A stretch of 64,000 nucleotides of DNA from Pseudomonas sp. Irchel 3E13 (GTDB taxonomy: Bacteria > Pseudomonadota > Gammaproteobacteria > Pseudomonadales > Pseudomonadaceae), in NCBI RefSeq assembly GCF_900187455.1, contig NZ_FYDX01000006.1, forward strand, positions 1 to 64,000. The letters run 5' to 3'. This document shows, in pieces, positions 25,384-34,794 of this stretch. Numbering within the stretch: position 1 is the first letter of the stretch; every line of letters starts with the position of its first letter. The notes beneath the pieces were generated by a model, which saw only the letters and a program-made list of their open reading frames with translations, searched no databases and was not told the DNA's origin. Both the position numbers and the translations under genes were made by a program.

Positions 25384-26490
25384 ATGGCACTCGGCAAAGT
25401 CAGCGTGAACAATCTCAACCTCGGTCAAGGAGCCGTGACCGAGATCGAGCGCTATTTCCTGTTTATCGGCGTCGCCGGCAAGAATGCCGGCCAACTGCTG
25501 CCCCTCAATACCGACAGCGACCTGGACGCCATGCTTGGCGTGCCGGCGAGCGACCTTAAAACCCAGATCACGGCCGCACGATTGAACGGCGGCGACCGCT
25601 GGGCGTGCATCGCGGCCCCGATCGGCGCCGATGGCAGCTGGCAGGGCGCACTCGAAAAAGCCCAGCAGCAGGGCTACTCCGTCGAAGCCGCGGTAATCAC
25701 CATGCCCGTGACCGCTGGCGCCGAGCTGTCCGCGATGAACGATGCCGCGACCGCCGTCAACAACACTTACGGGCGCCGCATGTTCGTGATGGCCGCCACC
25801 GTTGGCATCGGCGCCGACCAGACCTGGGCGGAGTACATCGCCGCGCAGAAGGCGATCACCAAGGACGTGATGGCGGCGCGTGTCCTGGTCGTGCCCCAGT
25901 TGCACGGTAACGACCTGGGCGTGCTCGCCGGCCGGCTGGCCAACGCCGCCGTGAGCATCGCCGACAGCCCTATGCGCGTGGCAACCGGCGCAGTGCTGGG
26001 TCTCGGCGCGGTACCGAAGGACAAGGAAGGTATCCCGCTCCCGTCCGCCATTCGCGCCGCTCTGGACGCCGATCGATTCTCGGTTTCCCAGACCTACCCG
26101 GACTACCCGGGCGTGTACTGGGGCGACGGCAACATGCTAGACGCGCCGGCGAGCGACTACCTGGTGATCGAGTACCTGCGCCTGGCCGACAAGGCCGCCC
26201 GGCAGATCCGGCCGTTGCTGATCCGCCGCGTCGGCGATCGCAGGCTGAACAACAGCCCGGGAAGCATGGCCGCTGCTGTCACCGCGTTCATGAAGCCGCT
26301 GCGCACCATGGCCAAGTCCACCACGTTCGCCGGCGAGCAGTTCCCGGGCGAGATCGAGCAGCCGAAGGACGGTGACATCGTCCTGACCTGGGTCACGAAG
26401 ACCCGCATCGAGGTGTACATCAAGCTCACCCCGCTGAACTGCCCGAAAGACCTCACCGCGAACATCGCCCTCGACCTTTCCAACGAGTAA
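25384..26490 (+). CDS. DUF2586 contractile tail sheath protein
   Basis: A 368-residue protein of the DUF2586 family, the sheath of HP1/K139-type phages: MALGKVSVNNLNLGQGAV, then ERYFLFIGVAGKNAGQLLPL and PSDYLVIEYLRLADK-like segments. It replaces the gpFI sheath of P2. Together with the DUF2597 gene it identifies the tail type. Confidence 0.9.
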   Translation: MALGKVSVNNLNLGQGAVTEIERYFLFIGVAGKNAGQLLPLNTDSDLDAMLGVPASDLKTQITAARLNGGDRWACIAAPIGADGSWQGALEKAQQQGYSVEAAVITMPVTAGAELSAMNDAATAVNNTYGRRMFVMAATVGIGADQTWAEYIAAQKAITKDVMAARVLVVPQLHGNDLGVLAGRLANAAVSIADSPMRVATGAVLGLGAVPKDKEGIPLPSAIRAALDADRFSVSQTYPDYPGVYWGDGNMLDAPASDYLVIEYLRLADKAARQIRPLLIRRVGDRRLNNSPGSMAAAVTAFMKPLRTMAKSTTFAGEQFPGEIEQPKDGDIVLTWVTKTRIEVYIKLTPLNCPKDLTANIALDLSNE

Positions 26491-26502
26491 CCAGGAGTCC
26501 CT

Positions 26503-26952
26503 ATGTCCCGCATCGGCGGCAAGAACTTCGATATCAGCGTCGGCGACCTGCAGGTGCACGTCGAGTCCTGCACCCTCGATATCACCGACAACAGCGCCGT
26601 GGCGCAAACCCGGGGCGTACCGGACGGCTACGTCGACGGCGACGTCTCGGCCAGCGGCGAATTCGAGTTCGACAGCATGAACTTCAACCTGCTGATCGAG
26701 GCGGCGCGCACTGCCGGCAGCTTCCGGCAACTGGGCGTGTTCGACAGCGTGTTCTTCGGCTCTGCAGGTGACCAGGAGCTGAAGGTTGAGGCCTTTGGCT
26801 GCCGCCTGAAAGTCTCCAGCCTGCTCAGCGTCGACCCCAAGGGCGGCGAGAAGTCGAAGCACAAGGTGCCGTTCGACGTCACCAGTCCGGACTTCATTCA
26901 CATCAACGGCGTGCCGTACCTGGCCGCGTCCGAGATCGAGGGCCTGAGCTGA
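26503..26952 (+). CDS. DUF2597 tail tube protein
   Basis: A 149-residue protein starting MSRIGGKNFDISVGDLQVHV, the DUF2597 pattern found immediately after the DUF2586 sheath in HP1-like phages. It forms the inner tail tube. AGGAG precedes the start. Confidence 0.88.
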   Translation: MSRIGGKNFDISVGDLQVHVESCTLDITDNSAVAQTRGVPDGYVDGDVSASGEFEFDSMNFNLLIEAARTAGSFRQLGVFDSVFFGSAGDQELKVEAFGCRLKVSSLLSVDPKGGEKSKHKVPFDVTSPDFIHINGVPYLAASEIEGLS

Positions 26953-27161
26953 TGGTCTGCCCGTTCGATCGCGCCCAAGCCCTGGAGCAGCGTCAGCGCG
27001 ACCAGGCGATCTCCGCCGCGCTGGCCAACGGCCGGTCGACGGGCCCGAGCCTGGAAGACTGCCAGGACTGCGGCGAAGAGATCCCCGAAGCCCGCCGAGC
27101 ATGGGGCGGAATGACCCGCTGCGTCGGGTGCCAGACAACTTTCGAGCGCAAACAACGATGA
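26952..27161 (+). CDS. TraR/DksA-type zinc finger protein
   Basis: A 69-residue protein with a four-cysteine finger CQDCGEEIPEARRAW ... CVGCQTTFE, as in TraR/DksA-type phage proteins. It may bind the RNA polymerase secondary channel and adjust transcription. The start shares one base with the preceding stop (TGATG). Confidence 0.85.
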   Translation: MVCPFDRAQALEQRQRDQAISAALANGRSTGPSLEDCQDCGEEIPEARRAWGGMTRCVGCQTTFERKQR

Positions 27162-27454
27162 CCGCACGCTTGCATCAGAAGCCAAAAATGGAGATCCGCG
27201 TGGCCCTCCTGGAACAGCGCCTGGCTGACCTGGTCACGCACAACGAATCCGTACCCGGGCGCGTCACACGCCTGGAGGGCGAGTTCGAACACATGGCCAC
27301 CCAGTTGACCGCGCTGAACGATGGCCAGCGGCAACTGACGGCAACTGTGGCTGACCTCGGTACCAAGGTCACCCGCATGATCGCGGTGCTCACCGTCCTG
27401 GGCGTCGTCGCCCAACTGGTCGCGCCGGCCCTACTGCGCATGGTGTTCCCATGA
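27158..27454 (+). CDS. Coiled-coil protein with C-terminal membrane helix, possible lysis protein
   Basis: A 98-residue protein starting MTARLHQKPKMEIRVALLEQ. A coiled coil spans most of it (GEFEHMATQLTALNDGQRQL), and a hydrophobic C-terminal helix (MIAVLTVLGVVAQLVAPALL) follows. It lies directly before the lysozyme and overlaps both neighbours by 4 bases. Its position suits a holin or holin partner, but a single C-terminal membrane helix is unusual for a holin. Confidence 0.6.
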   Translation: MTARLHQKPKMEIRVALLEQRLADLVTHNESVPGRVTRLEGEFEHMATQLTALNDGQRQLTATVADLGTKVTRMIAVLTVLGVVAQLVAPALLRMVFP

Positions 27455-27984
27455 GCCTGCGCAAGCGGATCCTGGCCGGCACCGTTGCCCTGGTGCTGGC
27501 CAGCCCCGGGCTGATGGCTTTCCTGGGCAAGTGGGAGGGCGACGGTCAGAACGTCGTCTACGCCGACAAGCTGGCCCGAGGCCTGCCGACAGTGTGCAAA
27601 GGCATTACCCGCTACACCAGCCCCTACCCAGTTGTGGTCGGCGACTATTGGTCGCCGGCACGCTGTGCTCAGGTCGAGCACCTGGTGGTGGAAAAGGGCC
27701 AGTTAGAGCTGGCTGACTGCCTGACCAATCCCAACATCACCCAGGACACATTTGACTCCCTGAGCAGCCACTCCCACGCATTCGGCACGCCCAACACCTG
27801 CGCGAGCCGCGCCGTTGGCTGGATCAATGCCGGCGACATCGCCCGAGGCTGTAAAGCGCTGGCCTGGGCGCCGGACGGCAAGACCCCGGTGTGGGCCTTC
27901 GTGACGGATGCGAAGGGCAAGAAGGTGTTTGTCCAGGGCCTGCACAACCGGCGCCTCGCCGAAGCGGAGCTGTGCGCCCGATGA
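27451..27984 (+). CDS. Phage lysozyme (GH24), probable SAR endolysin
   Basis: A 177-residue GH24 muramidase. The N-terminal hydrophobic segment (ILAGTVALVLASPGLMAFLG) has the small-residue content of a signal-arrest-release anchor. The catalytic core KWEGDGQNVVYADKL then GLPTVCKGITRY carries the Glu (about 29), Asp (about 39) and Thr (about 47) of the family. It cleaves peptidoglycan in the periplasm. The spanin genes follow. Confidence 0.9.
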   Translation: MSLRKRILAGTVALVLASPGLMAFLGKWEGDGQNVVYADKLARGLPTVCKGITRYTSPYPVVVGDYWSPARCAQVEHLVVEKGQLELADCLTNPNITQDTFDSLSSHSHAFGTPNTCASRAVGWINAGDIARGCKALAWAPDGKTPVWAFVTDAKGKKVFVQGLHNRRLAEAELCAR

Positions 27985-28469
27985 CCTTTTTCACCCAAAT
28001 CCTGCTCGCCCTGGTGCTGGCCGGCGCCGTGTTCTGGACGTTCGACGACATGAACGACCAACTTCACCAGGTGCGCCTCGAGCGCGACCAGGCGAGCTAT
28101 GAGCGGGACGGGCTGCGAGAAGCGGCCCGTATCACCGGTGAGCGTCTGGCCCAAGCCGCCGCCCTGGACAGCAAACACACCCAGGAACTGACCCATGCAC
28201 TCAATCAAAACCAGGATCTGCAGCGCGCTGTTGATCGCCTCGATCAGCGGCTGCGCGTCCATGCAAGCTGCCCCGCTGCCGGCGAGCAGCCCGGTACCGG
28301 CGCCGCCGGCCTGGCTGATGCTGGATCCCCCGAACTCACTGCAGACGCTCGACAGGCTTATTTCACCCTCCGGGACCAGCTCGCCGTCAGCCGGCAAATG
28401 ATCCTGGGCCTGCAGGACCACGTCCGCACCTTTTGCACACCTCAACCAACAACTGGAGCAACACCATGA
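27981..28469 (+). CDS. Rz-like inner-membrane spanin
   Basis: A 162-residue protein with an N-terminal membrane anchor (MTFFTQILLALVLAGAVFWT) and long periplasmic coiled coil (DQLHQVRLERDQASYERDGL). Rz-type spanins pair with the Rz1 lipoprotein to fuse the two membranes at lysis. Its gene contains the whole Rz1 gene in another frame and overlaps the lysozyme stop by 4 bases. Confidence 0.85.
   Translation: MTFFTQILLALVLAGAVFWTFDDMNDQLHQVRLERDQASYERDGLREAARITGERLAQAAALDSKHTQELTHALNQNQDLQRAVDRLDQRLRVHASCPAAGEQPGTGAAGLADAGSPELTADARQAYFTLRDQLAVSRQMILGLQDHVRTFCTPQPTTGATP
28195..28401 (+). CDS. Rz1-like outer-membrane spanin lipoprotein, nested in Rz
   Basis: A 68-residue lipoprotein in a second frame inside Rz. 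The signal MHSIKTRICSALLIASISGC ends in a good lipobox (ISGC, Cys20), followed by a Pro-rich stretch (PLPASSPVPAPPAW) typical of Rz1. Nested Rz/Rz1 pairs are well known in phages. Rz1 sits in the outer membrane and binds Rz. Confidence 0.88.
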   Translation: MHSIKTRICSALLIASISGCASMQAAPLPASSPVPAPPAWLMLDPPNSLQTLDRLISPSGTSSPSAGK

Positions 28470-28753
28470 CCGACCGCCGCGAAATCACCCTGGAGCTGGG
28501 CGAGCAGGAATTCACCTTCACCCTGACCCCGGCCGACGTGACCAAGTACTTCAACAGCATGACCCAGAACAACAAGGTCGCGCCGGCGAACAACCTGCTG
28601 GTGACCACCGTTCACCAGGAAGAACGCGCCACTCTGAAGCCGCTCCTGGTTAACCCGGTCATGACCCTGCAACTGGCCGGCGCGCTGATGGAAGAGTACG
28701 GCCCACAGGTCGACATCATCGTAAAAAAGCCCTCGAGCACACCGAGCGCCTGA
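28466..28753 (+). CDS. Tail assembly chaperone (short form)
   Basis: A 95-residue acidic protein starting MTDRREITLELGEQEFTFTL, of the HP1-type tail assembly chaperone group. Near its end lies the slippery heptamer A-AAA-AAG at 28723-28729, in the register needed for -1 slippage. Chaperones of this kind coat the tape measure protein, whose gene follows. Confidence 0.85.
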   Translation: MTDRREITLELGEQEFTFTLTPADVTKYFNSMTQNNKVAPANNLLVTTVHQEERATLKPLLVNPVMTLQLAGALMEEYGPQVDIIVKKPSSTPSA

Positions 28754-28917
28754 CCGAAAACGGCCTGGGCCAGCTCCTGGCCCTGACCAACCGCTGGCTA
28801 CCTGGTGCCGAGCCCTCAATCGAGAACATGGGCCTGGCCAAGTGGCTGGATGACGAACACTGGCGACGGATGGAGATTGCCGTCGCCAACGGCATCGCCC
28901 TTGCGCTCAACGGATAA
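28466..28917 (+). CDS. Tail assembly chaperone, -1 frameshift fusion
   Basis: Slippage by -1 at 28723-28729 continues the protein in the second frame with ALEHTERLTENGLGQLLALT and ends at 28917, adding 62 residues. The extension shows normal coding character (KWLDDEHWRRMEIAVANG) and has no start of its own. The product is the long partner of the short chaperone, as with lambda G/GT and P2 E/E'. It ends 5 bases before the tape measure gene. Confidence 0.82.
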
Positions 28918-28922
28918 CCCCC

Positions 28923-30905
28923 ATGGCTGACAGATCCTCCCGGCTGGACTTCATCCTCGCACTGACTGACAAGGTCACCGCGCCGCTGGGCAAGGTGACC
29001 CAGGGCTTTAACGAGCTGGCGGAGAAGAGCGAGGCGAACATCAAGCAGATTGGCACGGGCGTTGCCGGCCTGTGGGGCTCGCTGACCGGGCTGGAGGCCT
29101 CACTGGAGCCCGCGCTGGAGGTGAACCGCGCCCTGGGCGACGTCCGATCGCTCGGCGTTGCCGAGGAAGCGCTGGACGCGCTCAACCAGAAGGCCCTGGA
29201 TTTCTCGATCCAGTACGGGGAGAACGCCCACGAATTCGTGGCCTCGGCGTACAAGATCGAGGGCGCCATCAAAGGCCTGGCCGGATCGCAGCTCGCCACC
29301 TTCACCAACACCAGCTCGGTACTGGCCAAGGCCACCAAGGCCGACAAGGAGGTGATGAGCGACTACATCGGCACGATGTACAACCTGCAGAAACAGCAGG
29401 CTGACGCCATGGGCAAGGGCGAATGGGTCGAGCGCCTGGGCGGCCAGACCGCCCTGGCGGTTCAGCTGTTCCGGACCAGCGGCGAACAGATCAAGGATGC
29501 GTTCAAGGAATCCGGCGCGATCGCCACCGCCGCCGGCATCGACCTGGCCGAGCAGATGGCCGTGATCGGCACCTTGTCTTCGACCATGGAGGGTGGCGAC
29601 GCCGGCGGCCGCTACAAGGCGTTCTTCGAGAACATCGGCAACGCCTCGGAAAAGCTGGGCATGAAGTTCACGGACACCAACGACAAGGTGCTGCCGATGG
29701 TCGACATCCTGGCCAAGCTGCAGGGCAAGTTCGGTGACCTGCGCGGCGCGGCCGCCAACGCAAAGCTTGTCGAGGCCTTCGGCGGCGAGGGCGCCCAGGT
29801 GATCGGCGCGCTGGCCAGCGACACCGAACGGTTCAAGAGCGGTTTGGATCAGTTGGGCAAGGTCCGCGGTCTGGAGCAGGCCGAAAAGATGGCCCAGGCC
29901 ATGGTCGACCCGTGGCAGCAGTTCGGCAGCGCTGTCCAGGCCCTGCGCATCGCTTTCGGCCAGGCCCTGATTCCCACGCTGCAGCCGCTCATGGAGCGCC
30001 TGGTGGGGATCGGCAAGACCCTGGTGCGCTGGACAAAGCTGTTCCCGAACATCACCCGCGTCGTCGGCATCGCCACGCTGGCCGTGCTGGCCATCACCGC
30101 CGCGTTGAGCGCGCTGACGATCGTCGTCGGGATGGCCAAGATGGCCTGGCTCGGCCTGAGCGGCGCCTGGGCGGTGCTGACCTGGACCGGTTGGAAGAGC
30201 ATCGCCATGTTCTTCAAGCACACCATCGTGCTTTCGCTGTTCCTAGTCCGCCTGGTCGGCATGATCGCCTGGATGGGCATCGTCAAGGTCGCGATGCTCG
30301 CCTGGCAGGGCGTGATCTGGCTGGTGAACGCGGCGCTGACGGCGAACCCCGTCGGCGTGATCGTGATGGGCATCGCCGCCCTGGTCGCCATCGTTATCGC
30401 GGCCGTCGTGTACTGGGACGAATGGACCACGGCCCTGATGAACACGGCCGCGTTCCAGTGGGTCGCCGAGCAGCTGCAGGCACTCAGCGCCTGGTTCGAC
30501 TCTATGGGCGGTTGGTCCGGGATGGCCAAGGCCGCTTGGGACGGCATCGTTTCGGTGTTCCAGGCGGCGGTCAACGGCCTGATCGAGCTGCTCAACAAGA
30601 TCCCCGGGGTGAACATCGAGGCGCGCCTGGGCGACATGCCCACGATCCCGGGCGCCGACCAGGCGGTGACGGCCGCCGAGACCGCCAACATTTCGCAGAA
30701 CGCCCAGCAGGCCCTCAGCGCCTCCGTACCGAGCCTGGCCCCGACGCGGCCCAACGCCGTGCCGAAGGGCGGGCTGCTGAGCAGCATCCAGAACACCAGC
30801 AGTCAAACCGACAGCAGCAAGAAGGTGGAAAACGTGAACATCTACAGCAGCCAGCCGATGAACCCGGCCCAGCTGGAAAACATGCTCGAAATGGCGGTGG
30901 GCTGA
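28923..30905 (+). CDS. Tail tape measure protein
   Basis: A 660-residue tape measure protein: N-terminal helical region, central hydrophobic segments (VVGIATLAVLAITAALSALT; NPVGVIVMGIAALVAIVIAA) and a Ser/Thr/Gln-rich C-terminus. It sets tail length and is injected with the DNA. The length predicts a tail similar to that of P2/HP1. It follows the chaperone genes, as expected. Confidence 0.92.
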   Translation: MADRSSRLDFILALTDKVTAPLGKVTQGFNELAEKSEANIKQIGTGVAGLWGSLTGLEASLEPALEVNRALGDVRSLGVAEEALDALNQKALDFSIQYGENAHEFVASAYKIEGAIKGLAGSQLATFTNTSSVLAKATKADKEVMSDYIGTMYNLQKQQADAMGKGEWVERLGGQTALAVQLFRTSGEQIKDAFKESGAIATAAGIDLAEQMAVIGTLSSTMEGGDAGGRYKAFFENIGNASEKLGMKFTDTNDKVLPMVDILAKLQGKFGDLRGAAANAKLVEAFGGEGAQVIGALASDTERFKSGLDQLGKVRGLEQAEKMAQAMVDPWQQFGSAVQALRIAFGQALIPTLQPLMERLVGIGKTLVRWTKLFPNITRVVGIATLAVLAITAALSALTIVVGMAKMAWLGLSGAWAVLTWTGWKSIAMFFKHTIVLSLFLVRLVGMIAWMGIVKVAMLAWQGVIWLVNAALTANPVGVIVMGIAALVAIVIAAVVYWDEWTTALMNTAAFQWVAEQLQALSAWFDSMGGWSGMAKAAWDGIVSVFQAAVNGLIELLNKIPGVNIEARLGDMPTIPGADQAVTAAETANISQNAQQALSASVPSLAPTRPNAVPKGGLLSSIQNTSSQTDSSKKVENVNIYSSQPMNPAQLENMLEMAVG

Positions 30906-31225
30906 TGGACGGTCAATACATCGACCTGCAAATCCAGAACAACGACCTGGTGCTGGACCTGGCCCGCCAGCCGGTACCGATCCAGGACCGGGCGAGCATT
31001 GCCCAGGACATCGCTCACATGATCCGCGACAGCGGCCTGTTGGTGACCCTGGTCGCCGAGCGGGACCGCCTGCGGCAACGCGACTGCATCCAGCAGCTGG
31101 AGCTGCTGGTGGAGGAGGACGAGCGCCTGGTACCGGGTACGGCGCAGATCGTTGACCAGGGCAACGGCGTCTACCTGGTCACCGCCACCACGCTGGCGTT
31201 CGGCGATATCGGAGTGACCGTATGA
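30905..31225 (+). CDS. DUF2590 phage tail protein
   Basis: A 106-residue protein (MDGQYIDLQIQNNDLVLDLA, QPVPIQDRASIAQDIAHMIR), the DUF2590 pattern between tape measure and baseplate J in HP1-like phages. It shares the fold context of gpW/gp25-type baseplate wedge proteins. The start shares one base with the tape measure stop. Confidence 0.82.
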   Translation: MDGQYIDLQIQNNDLVLDLARQPVPIQDRASIAQDIAHMIRDSGLLVTLVAERDRLRQRDCIQQLELLVEEDERLVPGTAQIVDQGNGVYLVTATTLAFGDIGVTV

Positions 31226-32397
31226 GTGACGTTGATTTCACCCAGGCGCTCAAGGACGCCGGCATACCGACAACCGAGGCAGGCCTGCGCCAGGCATGGG
31301 AGGCCGAGGTTATCGCTCAGGGCAGCAAGCTGAGCAACACCAGCGCCTACTCGCCGTTCTGGCGGGTGGTGACCGCGCTGGTGACCACGCCGGTGCTGTG
31401 GATCCTGCAGTTCCTTGTCACCACGGTGCTGCCGAACTTCTTCGTCAAGACCGCGACCGGAAACTGGCTGGACATGCTGGCCTGGGCGGTCGACGTGACA
31501 CGCAAAGGGTCGACCAAGGCGATCGGCGTTGTCCAGTTCACTCGCACCGCGCCAGGCGGCACGCTGACCGTGCCGGCCGGCACGGTGGTCCAGTCGCCGG
31601 CGATCAATGGCCACATCTACCAGCTGGTGACCACGGCCGAGGGCCAGTTCAGCGATGGTCTGATGCAACTGGATGTCCCCGTCGAGGCCATCGAAGCCGG
31701 CGCCGGGTTCAACCTGGCCCCCGGGTACTACGCCATTCTGCCCGTGCCGGTGGACGGCATTGCCCTAGTGGTGAACGGCGAAAACTGGCTGACCACCCCG
31801 GGCGCCGACGCCGAGCCCGACGACGAGCTGCGGCTGCGCACCCGCAACCAGTTCAGCGCGGTCAACCAGTACCACACCGACGCCGTGTACCGTGCGATGA
31901 TCTCGGCCTTCCCGGGCGTGCGGCCGGACGGCGTGTATTTCGAGCACGGCGCGCCGCGTGGCCCGGGCAGCGCGAACGCCTATGTGCTGTTCGATGCCGG
32001 CGTGCCGGCGGACACGTTCCTGGCCGAGATCAACGCCTATATACGCGACCAGGGCAACCACGGCCACGGCGACGACCTCCTGGTGCTCGTCATGCCTGAA
32101 ACGCTGCACAACGTCACCGTCGAGCTGTGGCCCCGAGCCAACCTGACCGCGACCCAGCTGGCACAGCTGCAGGACGACGTCGCGCTGTTCATCCGCACCG
32201 CATTCCGCGAGAGCACAACCGCCGACTTCACCCCGACCCTGACCTACCCGCAGTCGCGGTTCTCGTTCAGCCGCCTGGGCGAGGAGCTGCACCAGCAGTT
32301 CCCGGCCCTTGAGTCGCTGCGCTTCGCGAACCTGGACATCGAGTCGGAGCTGGAAATCCCGCGCATCAACAAGCTGACGGTGCAGACCCATGATTAA
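31222..32397 (+). CDS. Baseplate J-like wedge protein
   Basis: A 391-residue baseplate protein of the J family. The N-terminal half has ATGNWLDMLAWAVDVTRKGS and APGGTLTVPAGTVVQSP; the centre has ADAEPDDELRLRTRNQFS, typical of the family. It builds the baseplate wedge. It overlaps both neighbours by a few bases. Confidence 0.9.
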   Translation: MSDVDFTQALKDAGIPTTEAGLRQAWEAEVIAQGSKLSNTSAYSPFWRVVTALVTTPVLWILQFLVTTVLPNFFVKTATGNWLDMLAWAVDVTRKGSTKAIGVVQFTRTAPGGTLTVPAGTVVQSPAINGHIYQLVTTAEGQFSDGLMQLDVPVEAIEAGAGFNLAPGYYAILPVPVDGIALVVNGENWLTTPGADAEPDDELRLRTRNQFSAVNQYHTDAVYRAMISAFPGVRPDGVYFEHGAPRGPGSANAYVLFDAGVPADTFLAEINAYIRDQGNHGHGDDLLVLVMPETLHNVTVELWPRANLTATQLAQLQDDVALFIRTAFRESTTADFTPTLTYPQSRFSFSRLGEELHQQFPALESLRFANLDIESELEIPRINKLTVQTHD

Positions 32398-32914
32398 GCT
32401 GAAACTGCCGTTTTGGCTTGAGGGCGTCGAGCTGGCCAAGCTCAGAGACGCCTCGCAGGCATGGTGGGAACGGGTCGAGGACTGGCTGCGCTGGCCGTTG
32501 CAGCAGCTCGATGCCGAAACCTGCCACCTGACCATCCTGGATCTGCTCGCCTGGCAGCGCGATATCACCCGCTTCAAGGGTGAGCCCGAATCGCTCTACC
32601 GGTTGCGGGTCAAGTACGCCTACATCAACGCCGTCGACGCCGGCAGCGGCGCGGGAATGAAGCGGATCCTGGTGCGCCTCGGCGTCGGCTACGCCGAGAT
32701 CGAGGAGCGCGACCCAGGCCGGGACTGGGACGTGATCATGTTGCGCCTGTCCGACTCGCAGTTGTCGCAGAACCCCGAACTGCTGCGCGTCCTCATCCAG
32801 CAGTACGGCCGCACATGCCGGCGGTACGACTTCATCACCATCACACCCGTGACGCTGCAGATCGCGGCCGTTCACTTCAATGACGATCAGCAGACGCTGG
32901 TCGCCCGCCTGTAG
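32390..32914 (+). CDS. Baseplate/tail protein I-like
   Basis: A 174-residue protein with DLLAWQRDITRFKGEPESLY and YRLRVKYAYINAVDAGSGAG, the pattern of P2 gpI-type proteins after baseplate J. It joins the baseplate to the fibre. It overlaps the J gene by 8 bases. Confidence 0.82.
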   Translation: MIKLKLPFWLEGVELAKLRDASQAWWERVEDWLRWPLQQLDAETCHLTILDLLAWQRDITRFKGEPESLYRLRVKYAYINAVDAGSGAGMKRILVRLGVGYAEIEERDPGRDWDVIMLRLSDSQLSQNPELLRVLIQQYGRTCRRYDFITITPVTLQIAAVHFNDDQQTLVARL

Positions 32915-32922
32915 GAGCCTCC

Positions 32923-34785
32923 ATGGCCACTATTACCCTCGCCGGGGAAAGCCTGATCGCCCGCCAGCAAGCCGCCCGCCAGCCGCTGGTGATTCGTCGC
33001 TTCCTCTTTGCCAACGTGCCCGGGCTTGACCCTAACGCGGCGGTCGACCGTACCGCCGCCGGCAGACCTTCGGCCGCTCGCATCGTCCACACCTACGAAA
33101 TGCCCCAGGAAAACGCTGGCTACGTCAACCCGAACCAGGTCGTCTACAGCTGCCAGCTCGGGTCCGACCTGGGCGACTGGGATTTCAACTGGATTGGCCT
33201 TGAGGCCGAGGACGGCACGCTGTTTGCCGCTGCCCACGTCCCGCTGCAGCAGAAGCGCAAGAACATCCCGCCGCTGCAGGTGGGCAACAACATCACCCGC
33301 AACTTCCTGGTGGCCTTCGACGGCGCCAAGGCGCTGACGGCGATCACCATCGACGCCAAGACCTGGCAGCACGACTTCACCGTGCGTTTGAAGGGCATTG
33401 ATGAGCGCGAGCGCTTGTGCAATCGGGACGTCTTCGGCCGCGCCTGTTTCTTTGATACCGGCCTGCAGGTCAACAAGGTCAACACGACGTACGTCCTGGG
33501 CGGTGGCGTCGCCTACATCGAAGGCGTTCGGGTCTACAGCGGTGCGACGGTTCCTATTACCCCCACCAGTTACCCGACCACCGTCTGGCTCGATGTCGCG
33601 CTGCAGCGCGAGCTGAGCGACGTCGTCGCGGCCTGGAAAGTGAGTTTCGGCGCCGCGATGAGCGACTACACCGACGCCTCCGGCGTGCTTCACTACTGCG
33701 TCGCGCTTGCCGATATCTCCGCTGCCGGCGTCATCACTGACCGGCGATCGGTGGAGTCGATCACCGGCCCGCTGATCCAGCACTTCGCCGCCCGCGTCGG
33801 CGACTACCCGAACCTGCGCGCTCGGGCCACAACCGCAGACGACGTCGGCCTGGGCAATTTGCCGAACGCAAAGAGCGACGACCCAGACAGCGACAGCAGC
33901 TATATCCTGGCGACCACTAAGGCCCTGCGCCGGCTGGCCGAAGGGTTCAACCTGGGCACGCCTGCCGGTCCTTACACGCAGGTGTCGGTCAACACCCGGG
34001 GCCAGGTCACGGGGGGCTCCCGCCCGATCAAAATCCGCGACCTCGGCGTCACCGATGCGCTCATTCCGGGTGACTACGGAAGCCCCACGGCGGCGACCAG
34101 CCGTCACTTCAGGATTGTCTCGGAGGTCGAGCCGGCAACGACGCACTGGAATTCAATTACTTCGGAGGGACTGCACTACAAGCTCGTTCACGGTAAGAAC
34201 CCGGGTGGGCCAGGCGACGATCAGTATTACTACGTGCGCGTATACGTGCGGGGCTATGCGCCAGGCATCGTGGCGCTGCAACAGTTCGCCGAGCCCTACG
34301 CGACCCCGACCTTTTCTGGACGGTCTTGGTGGCGCGGTCTTAACGACACCTGGGCGCCGTGGATCGAGTCATTGGACAGTTCCCGTCTCGGTAGCTCCTC
34401 GGAACTTCACACCGGTGCCTATCCGACCAGGATCCCCACATTCGACATCCTCTTGAACGGTCTGCTGGGCTCTGCGAGCCCGAGCCACATCATGATTCCG
34501 TCCCGCGCCGGCGGCCGCGTCCAGTTCAAGCTGGTGCAGTTCGGCAAGACGGCCAACGTCCCCTCGGACGGCTCGATCAACGTCACTTTCCCTCTGCAGT
34601 ACGCCAGCGAACCGGTGGTGATCGGCAACATGACCTACCCGACCTTCAGCGCGCTACGCACCAGCAGCTTCGCACCGGTTGGCGTGACAACCACCGGATT
34701 CACTGTCGAGAACCAGGCAATCATGGAGTCCACCTCACTCAACGTCGGGCCTGCCTATTGGTTGGCGATCGGCGAACCGGCATAA
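32923..34785 (+). CDS. Tail fibre protein
   Basis: A 620-residue fibre. The N-terminal 170 residues (MATITLAGESLIARQQAARQ, PLVIRRFLFANVPGLDPNAA) form a DUF3751-type baseplate-attaching domain. The central SYILATTKALRRLAEGFNLG is the short helical linker of phage fibres. The C-terminal 250 residues are beta-rich and probably form the receptor-binding tip. It decides host range together with the assembly protein that follows. Confidence 0.9.
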   Translation: MATITLAGESLIARQQAARQPLVIRRFLFANVPGLDPNAAVDRTAAGRPSAARIVHTYEMPQENAGYVNPNQVVYSCQLGSDLGDWDFNWIGLEAEDGTLFAAAHVPLQQKRKNIPPLQVGNNITRNFLVAFDGAKALTAITIDAKTWQHDFTVRLKGIDERERLCNRDVFGRACFFDTGLQVNKVNTTYVLGGGVAYIEGVRVYSGATVPITPTSYPTTVWLDVALQRELSDVVAAWKVSFGAAMSDYTDASGVLHYCVALADISAAGVITDRRSVESITGPLIQHFAARVGDYPNLRARATTADDVGLGNLPNAKSDDPDSDSSYILATTKALRRLAEGFNLGTPAGPYTQVSVNTRGQVTGGSRPIKIRDLGVTDALIPGDYGSPTAATSRHFRIVSEVEPATTHWNSITSEGLHYKLVHGKNPGGPGDDQYYYVRVYVRGYAPGIVALQQFAEPYATPTFSGRSWWRGLNDTWAPWIESLDSSRLGSSSELHTGAYPTRIPTFDILLNGLLGSASPSHIMIPSRAGGRVQFKLVQFGKTANVPSDGSINVTFPLQYASEPVVIGNMTYPTFSALRTSSFAPVGVTTTGFTVENQAIMESTSLNVGPAYWLAIGEPA

Positions 34786-34794
34786 GGAGCCACC

